Translations under genes and position numbers: made by a program
Assembly: GCA_944381365.1 (NCBI GenBank)
Contig: CALWKW010000006.1
Span: 1-64,000 of the forward strand
Source: an uncultured Christensenellaceae bacterium
GTDB taxonomy: Bacteria; Bacillota; Clostridia; Christensenellales; UBA3700
DNA: 64,000 nt
Reading direction: 5' to 3'
Shown here: one piece after another, positions 62,993 through 64,000 of the stretch
Numbering within the stretch: position 1 is the first letter of the stretch
How the letters are laid out: each line of letters begins with the position of its first letter
The notes under the pieces: model-generated
Seen by the model: only the letters and a program-made list of their open reading frames with translations
The model's database searches: none
Told to the model about the DNA's origin: nothing

Positions 62993-63820
62993 TCATTCCT
63001 CGCTTGTCTTGTCGTACAATTCATATCCGTGTGTAAGGACTCTCTTTTCTACGGGAGGCAATTTCATATAATCGCCGTAGAATTGAGTAAGCCACTTGTC
63101 CCAATTCTTGGGTGCCTTGAGCTTTATATTCTCAAAGTCCATTAACACATAATCGTCATACATTTCGTTTTTGAGCATAATGCGTTTGTCGCCGATTTCG
63201 TCAATAAACTCTCCCACATATTTGCTTGTTTCGTAAGGCACAGAATGCACGATTTCGGAAAGCTTTTTGTGAAGTCTGTTGGCTCCGTACATCTTTGCCA
63301 ATACTCTCAAGCAGGCGATAGTAAAGTTCTTTGCAAAAGACACTTCTTTTCTCCAAGGCTTTACCAAAAGCGACAAATTGAGAATAATGTATTTGTTGAT
63401 TTTCTTCATGTGCTTTTTGGCAAATTTAATATCATCGCCAAGTCCGTCAATAGGGAAGATATCCAAAAACAAACCCATTTCCACGCCTGCATCTCCGCCT
63501 TTTTCTATGAGCAAAGTGTCGGTATCTATAAGTTTTGCAAATCCGTACAAATACTTATCGTCAAGCTCGTGAGCAAGAAGCTTGTATTTTCCATTGTTGC
63601 CTTGTTGTCTGAAAATTTCGATAAGTCTGTCATAGTCGGGTCTTGAGAGATACATATCGATATCATCGTCCCAAGGTATAAAACCTTTGTGTCTTACAGC
63701 ACCAAGCAAAGTGCCGCCCGACATAAACAAATTTATACCGTTTTCCTCGCAAAGCTTGTCCAGATATTCGGCTATGCTCAAAAGCCTTTGTTTCATTTCG
63801 TCAATCTGAATTGTTCTCAA
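62993..63820 (-). CDS. LicD-family phosphotransferase
   Basis: The 275-residue protein has the LicD nucleotidyltransferase-like core (SGGTLLGAVRHKG and the acid cluster DDDID at residues 51-55). LicD proteins attach phosphocholine or similar phospho-groups to surface polysaccharides and teichoic acids. The start is TTG at 63820, supported by GGAG seven bases upstream; an ATG occurs eight codons later. It overlaps the stop of the upstream gene by 20 bases. The donor here is unknown. Confidence 0.88.
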   Translation of the reverse strand: MRTIQIDEMKQRLLSIAEYLDKLCEENGINLFMSGGTLLGAVRHKGFIPWDDDIDMYLSRPDYDRLIEIFRQQGNNGKYKLLAHELDDKYLYGFAKLIDTDTLLIEKGGDAGVEMGLFLDIFPIDGLGDDIKFAKKHMKKINKYIILNLSLLVKPWRKEVSFAKNFTIACLRVLAKMYGANRLHKKLSEIVHSVPYETSKYVGEFIDEIGDKRIMLKNEMYDDYVLMDFENIKLKAPKNWDKWLTQFYGDYMKLPPVEKRVLTHGYELYDKTSEE

Positions 63821-64000
63821 TTTTTTTCTCCTCTATTTTCAACTGCGGTTTTTTTCTCATCATTTTCAAGAATACGAATTTTCTCACGCTGTTCGGCATC
63901 AATACCTGTATGACATATCTTATAAAACAGCTCTTTCTGTATTCGCTCTTTGTGATGATTTTGTTGTCCAACATAAACTTGAACAAATCTCTTTCGCTCT
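63801..64000 (-). CDS. C-terminal end of a protein cut by the window edge, possibly a glycosyltransferase
   Basis: The frame is open to the end of the window and stops at 63801. The visible 65 residues (SERDLFKFMLDNK at the left, then a hydrophobic VIQVLMPN segment and a basic tail) resemble the tail of surface-polysaccharide glycosyltransferases. This is a weak inference, because the catalytic domain lies outside. Confidence 0.5.
   Translation of the reverse strand, partial: SERDLFKFMLDNKIITKSEYRKSCFIRYVIQVLMPNSVRKFVFLKMMRKKPQLKIEEKKIENNSD

Overview
The window comes from a low-GC, Gram-positive-type (monoderm) bacterium, most likely an uncultured gut Clostridia-like member of the Bacillota. 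The support is AT-rich intergenic DNA, strong GGAGG-type ribosome sites, consensus sigma-A promoters with TTGACA and TATAAT boxes, lipoproteins with lipoboxes, teichoic-acid-type genes, a type IV pilus operon with no secretin, and the Firmicute-style blocks tadA-pth-mfd-prsA and walJ-protease-rlmH. I see no phage, insertion sequence, CRISPR array or tRNA gene.

Layout. Positions 1-190 hold what looks like the promoter and leader of an rRNA operon that runs leftward out of the window. 1143-3990 is a two-gene operon of extended-SDR/epimerase-like proteins. 4219-12075 (minus) carries a Nudix hydrolase and then tadA, pth, mfd and a PrsA-like lipoprotein. 12146-17141 has an M14 peptidase, a two-subunit class I fumarase (minus), and walJ, a CPBP membrane protease and rlmH. 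17249-23587 has a GPH-type sugar transporter, a HAD phosphatase, and a TetR-led pair made of a CrtI/RetSat-like flavoprotein and a flavin/[2Fe-2S] reductase. 23857-36604 (minus) is a complete monoderm type IV pilus operon: pilC, pilM, pilN, pilO, a giant PilX-like protein, two minor pilins, pilD, pilB and three pilins. 37313-38986 is a divergent membrane protein that looks like an inactive SipW-type signal peptidase fused to a cytoplasmic domain. 39597-44213 (minus) has a lipoprotein, a GH42 beta-galactosidase and its probable GPH transporter. 44538-46491 is an acyltransferase-like protein plus a zinc-ribbon membrane protein. 46613-54987 (minus) is a myo-inositol catabolic operon, iolJ-iolC-iolB-iolD-iolE-iolA-iolG. 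55335-64000 (minus) is a tightly overlapping surface-polysaccharide/teichoic-acid operon followed by a TM2 protein.

How the genes work together. The iol genes encode the enzymes from myo-inositol to acetyl-CoA, dihydroxyacetone phosphate and CO2, but no transporter or regulator lies beside them. The pilus genes encode one assembly ATPase, a platform, an alignment complex, a prepilin peptidase and six proteins with class III signal peptides. The right-hand operon encodes nucleotide activation (TagD, IspD/TarI-like), polymerisation and flipping, and phospho-substituent transfer (TagF-like, LicD).

The most unusual signal is a family of four near-identical 39-41 bp intergenic dyads at 730, 20149, 39368 and 54048. 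Each has perfect 15-16 bp arms around a conserved 9-base centre (AGCCTTAGG or its complement), and the arms vary between copies by paired, symmetric changes. Other points of interest are the 1088-residue beta-helix-like pilus tip candidate, an operator-like dyad around a promoter at 40524-40569, phased A-tracts and direct repeats upstream of the rRNA promoter, and repeated acidic insertions or tails on membrane proteins.
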